A stretch of DNA of 10,869 nucleotides from Myxococcales bacterium (GTDB lineage Bacteria > Myxococcota > Myxococcia > Myxococcales > Anaeromyxobacteraceae). How positions within the stretch are numbered: position 1 is the first letter of the stretch; each line of letters begins with the position of its first letter. The stretch covers positions 1 to 10,869 of the forward strand of contig JAJYHA010000467.1 of the NCBI GenBank assembly GCA_021784995.1. Direction: 5' to 3'. Of the stretch, positions 9,260-10,869 are shown in pieces. A model generated the notes under the pieces. That model did not search any database. It was not told the DNA's origin and saw only the letters and a list, made by a program, of their open reading frames with translations. A program made the position numbers and the translations under genes.

Positions 9260-10867
9260 TCAGGCGGGCATGGGCTCGGGCTTCGCCGGGCGCACCTCGG
9301 CCAGCGTCGCCTCGGTGAGGAGGAGCACGCTCGCCACGGAGACCGCGTTCTCGAGCGCGAGCCGCACCACCTTCACCGGGTCGACGATGCCGGCCTCGAA
9401 GAGGTCCACGTAGGCGCCGCGCGCGGCGTCGAACCCCTCCCCGTCCCTCCCCGCCCGCATGCGCTCCACCACCACGGCGCCGTCCGCGCCGGAGTTCATC
9501 GCGATCTGGCGCGTGGGGACGGTGAGGGCGTGCTTCAGGATGGTGAGGCCGGTGCGCGCGTCCCCCTCGGAGCGCGCCTCCTCCCGCTCGACGGCGTCGA
9601 CGGCGCGCAGGAGCGCGAGCCCGCCGCCGGGCACGATCCCCTCCGCCACCGCGGCCTTGGTGGCGTGGATCGCGTCGTCGAACGCCTCCTTCCGGCTCTT
9701 CAGCTCCGCCTCCGTGGGGGCGCCGACGTGCACCACGGCGATGCCGCCCGTGAGGCGCGCCAGCCGCTCCTCCAGCTTCTCCCGGTCGTAGTCGCTCTTG
9801 GCTTCGCGGATCTCGCGCCGGACCTGCTCGACGCGGTCGTGGACGGCCCTCGGATCGCCGCCGCCCTGGATCACGGTGGTCGTGTCGCGCCCCACCACCA
9901 CCCGCCGCGCGCTCCCCAGCTGGGCCGGCTGGAGGTGCTCGAGCTTGAGCCCCACCTCCTCCGCCGCCAGCTCGGCGCCGGTGAGCACGGCCATGTCCTG
10001 CAGCATCGCCTTCCGGCGGTCGCCGAACCCCGGCGCCTTGACGGCGACGCAGCGCAGGGCCGCCCGGACCTTGTTGACCACCAGCGTGGCCAGCGCGTCC
10101 CCCTCGATCTCCTCCGCGACGATGAGCAGCGGCCGGCTCATCTTCACGACCTCCTCCAGGATGGGGACGATGTCCTTCAGCACCGCGATGCGGCGGTCCG
10201 TGAGGAGGATGAGCGGCTGCTCCAGGACGCACTCCATCCGCTCCGCGTCGGTCACGAAGTAGGGGGAGAGGTAGCCGCGGTCGAACTGCATGCCCTCCAC
10301 CACCTCGAGGCGGGTCTCCGTGCCCTTGGCCTCCTCGACCGAGATGACGCCGTCGCCGCCCACCTTCTCCACCGCCTCGGCCACCAGCGCTCCGATGGCG
10401 GCGTCGTTGTGGGCGGAGATGGTCGCCACCTGCACCTTCTCGCGCAGGCTGCGGACCGGGCGGGCCAGCTCGCGGAGGGCGCCCACGGCGGCCTGGACGC
10501 CGCGATCGAGCCCGCGCTTCAGGTCGATGGCGCTCGCGCCCGCGGCGACGTTCCGGATCCCCTCCGCCAGGATGGCGTGCGCGAGCAGGGTGGCCGTGGT
10601 CGTCCCGTCGCCGACCTCGTCGCCGGTGCGCTCGGCGGCCTGTCGCATCATGCGCGCCCCGAGGCTCTCGGTGGGATCGTCGAGCTGGAACTCCTTCGCG
10701 ATGGTCACGCCGTCGTTGCAGACGATCGGGTCGCCCCATGGCCTGTCGATCAGGACGCACTTCGACTTCGGTCCGAGGGTCACGCGGACCGCGTTGGCGA
10801 GCAGGGTCGCGCCACGCAGGATCTCCTCGCGCGCCGCCGCCTCGAACAGCAGTTGCTTGGAGCCCAT
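9260..10867 (-). CDS. GroEL-type (group I) 60 kDa chaperonin, paralogue without Gly-Gly-Met tail
   Basis: A 535-residue chaperonin subunit of a predicted 14-mer that folds proteins by ATP-driven encapsulation. From Met1 it aligns without gaps to E. coli GroEL at least as far as residue 416. TLGPK is at 30-34, D52 and D87 (GDGTTT) bind Mg-ATP, catalytic D398 sits in DDAIHAT, and GGG is at 414-416. Apical residues that bind substrate and GroES are kept (Y199, Y203, F204, L237, L259, V263, V264, N265), with L234 changed to Val. Differences: Ser for Gly35, Cys for Asn37, Asn for Lys51, and a C-terminus ending RPAKPEPMPA in place of the Gly-Gly-Met repeats. The start lies two bases from the window edge, so its promoter, any CIRCE element and a possible upstream groES are unseen; no groES lies downstream. 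It may be a specialised second GroEL rather than the main housekeeping copy. Confidence 0.93.
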   Translation of the reverse strand: MGSKQLLFEAAAREEILRGATLLANAVRVTLGPKSKCVLIDRPWGDPIVCNDGVTIAKEFQLDDPTESLGARMMRQAAERTGDEVGDGTTTATLLAHAILAEGIRNVAAGASAIDLKRGLDRGVQAAVGALRELARPVRSLREKVQVATISAHNDAAIGALVAEAVEKVGGDGVISVEEAKGTETRLEVVEGMQFDRGYLSPYFVTDAERMECVLEQPLILLTDRRIAVLKDIVPILEEVVKMSRPLLIVAEEIEGDALATLVVNKVRAALRCVAVKAPGFGDRRKAMLQDMAVLTGAELAAEEVGLKLEHLQPAQLGSARRVVVGRDTTTVIQGGGDPRAVHDRVEQVRREIREAKSDYDREKLEERLARLTGGIAVVHVGAPTEAELKSRKEAFDDAIHATKAAVAEGIVPGGGLALLRAVDAVEREEARSEGDARTGLTILKHALTVPTRQIAMNSGADGAVVVERMRAGRDGEGFDAARGAYVDLFEAGIVDPVKVVRLALENAVSVASVLLLTEATLAEVRPAKPEPMPA

Positions 10868-10869
10868 GG

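Noticed and set aside
9009..10760. A 583-codon minus-strand frame overlapping the chaperonin gene
   Set aside because: It is a frame shadow of the GroEL-like gene, with a repetitive Arg/Gly/His composition and no domain.

Overview
This very GC-rich window has almost exclusively G or C at third codon positions and closely spaced genes. It looks like the chromosome of a high-GC, free-living, aerobic bacterium. The pairing of a monomeric NADP isocitrate dehydrogenase with a lactate-dehydrogenase-like malate dehydrogenase, plus an extra GroEL, would fit Myxococcota (Anaeromyxobacter-like) or a related high-GC soil lineage. That placement is an inference, because the window holds no rRNA or other phylogenetic marker. 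I see no mobile element, CRISPR array, tRNA or integration signature.

Layout. (1) Bases 1-4366, plus strand: a catabolic-looking run of five genes. They are the C-terminal two thirds of an acetolactate-synthase-like thiamine-diphosphate (ThDP) enzyme cut by the window edge, a VOC/glyoxalase-fold protein coupled to it by an ATGA overlap, a small one-domain cupin, an FAD-dependent oxidoreductase of the fumarate reductase / 3-ketosteroid dehydrogenase flavoprotein family, and, after a 74-base gap, a double-hotdog acyl-CoA thioesterase-like protein. Together they suggest oxidation and cleavage of an organic, perhaps cyclic or CoA-linked, substrate. The substrate cannot be read from the sequence. 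(2) Bases 4480-7704, minus strand: icd (monomeric NADP isocitrate dehydrogenase) followed 33 bases later by mdh (malate dehydrogenase), a two-gene TCA-cycle operon. (3) Bases 7705-8100: a 396-base divergent intergenic region. (4) Bases 8101-9157, plus strand: tag (3-methyladenine DNA glycosylase I), a possible 26-codon ORF overlapping both neighbours by four bases, and a small protein with two predicted membrane segments. (5) Bases 9260-10867, minus strand: a GroEL-type chaperonin, colinear with E. coli GroEL through its functional residues but lacking the Gly-Gly-Met tail.

Both convergent junctions (4367-4479 and 9158-9259) carry strong GC-rich inverted repeats without T-tracts that could act as terminators. 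The central genes are housekeeping in character. The most interesting items are the non-AHAS active site of the ThDP enzyme and its gene neighbourhood, the tail-less GroEL paralogue, the long two-stem hairpin between convergent operons, and the palindrome and doubly overlapping mini-ORF around tag. I do not see a clearly new multi-gene system.
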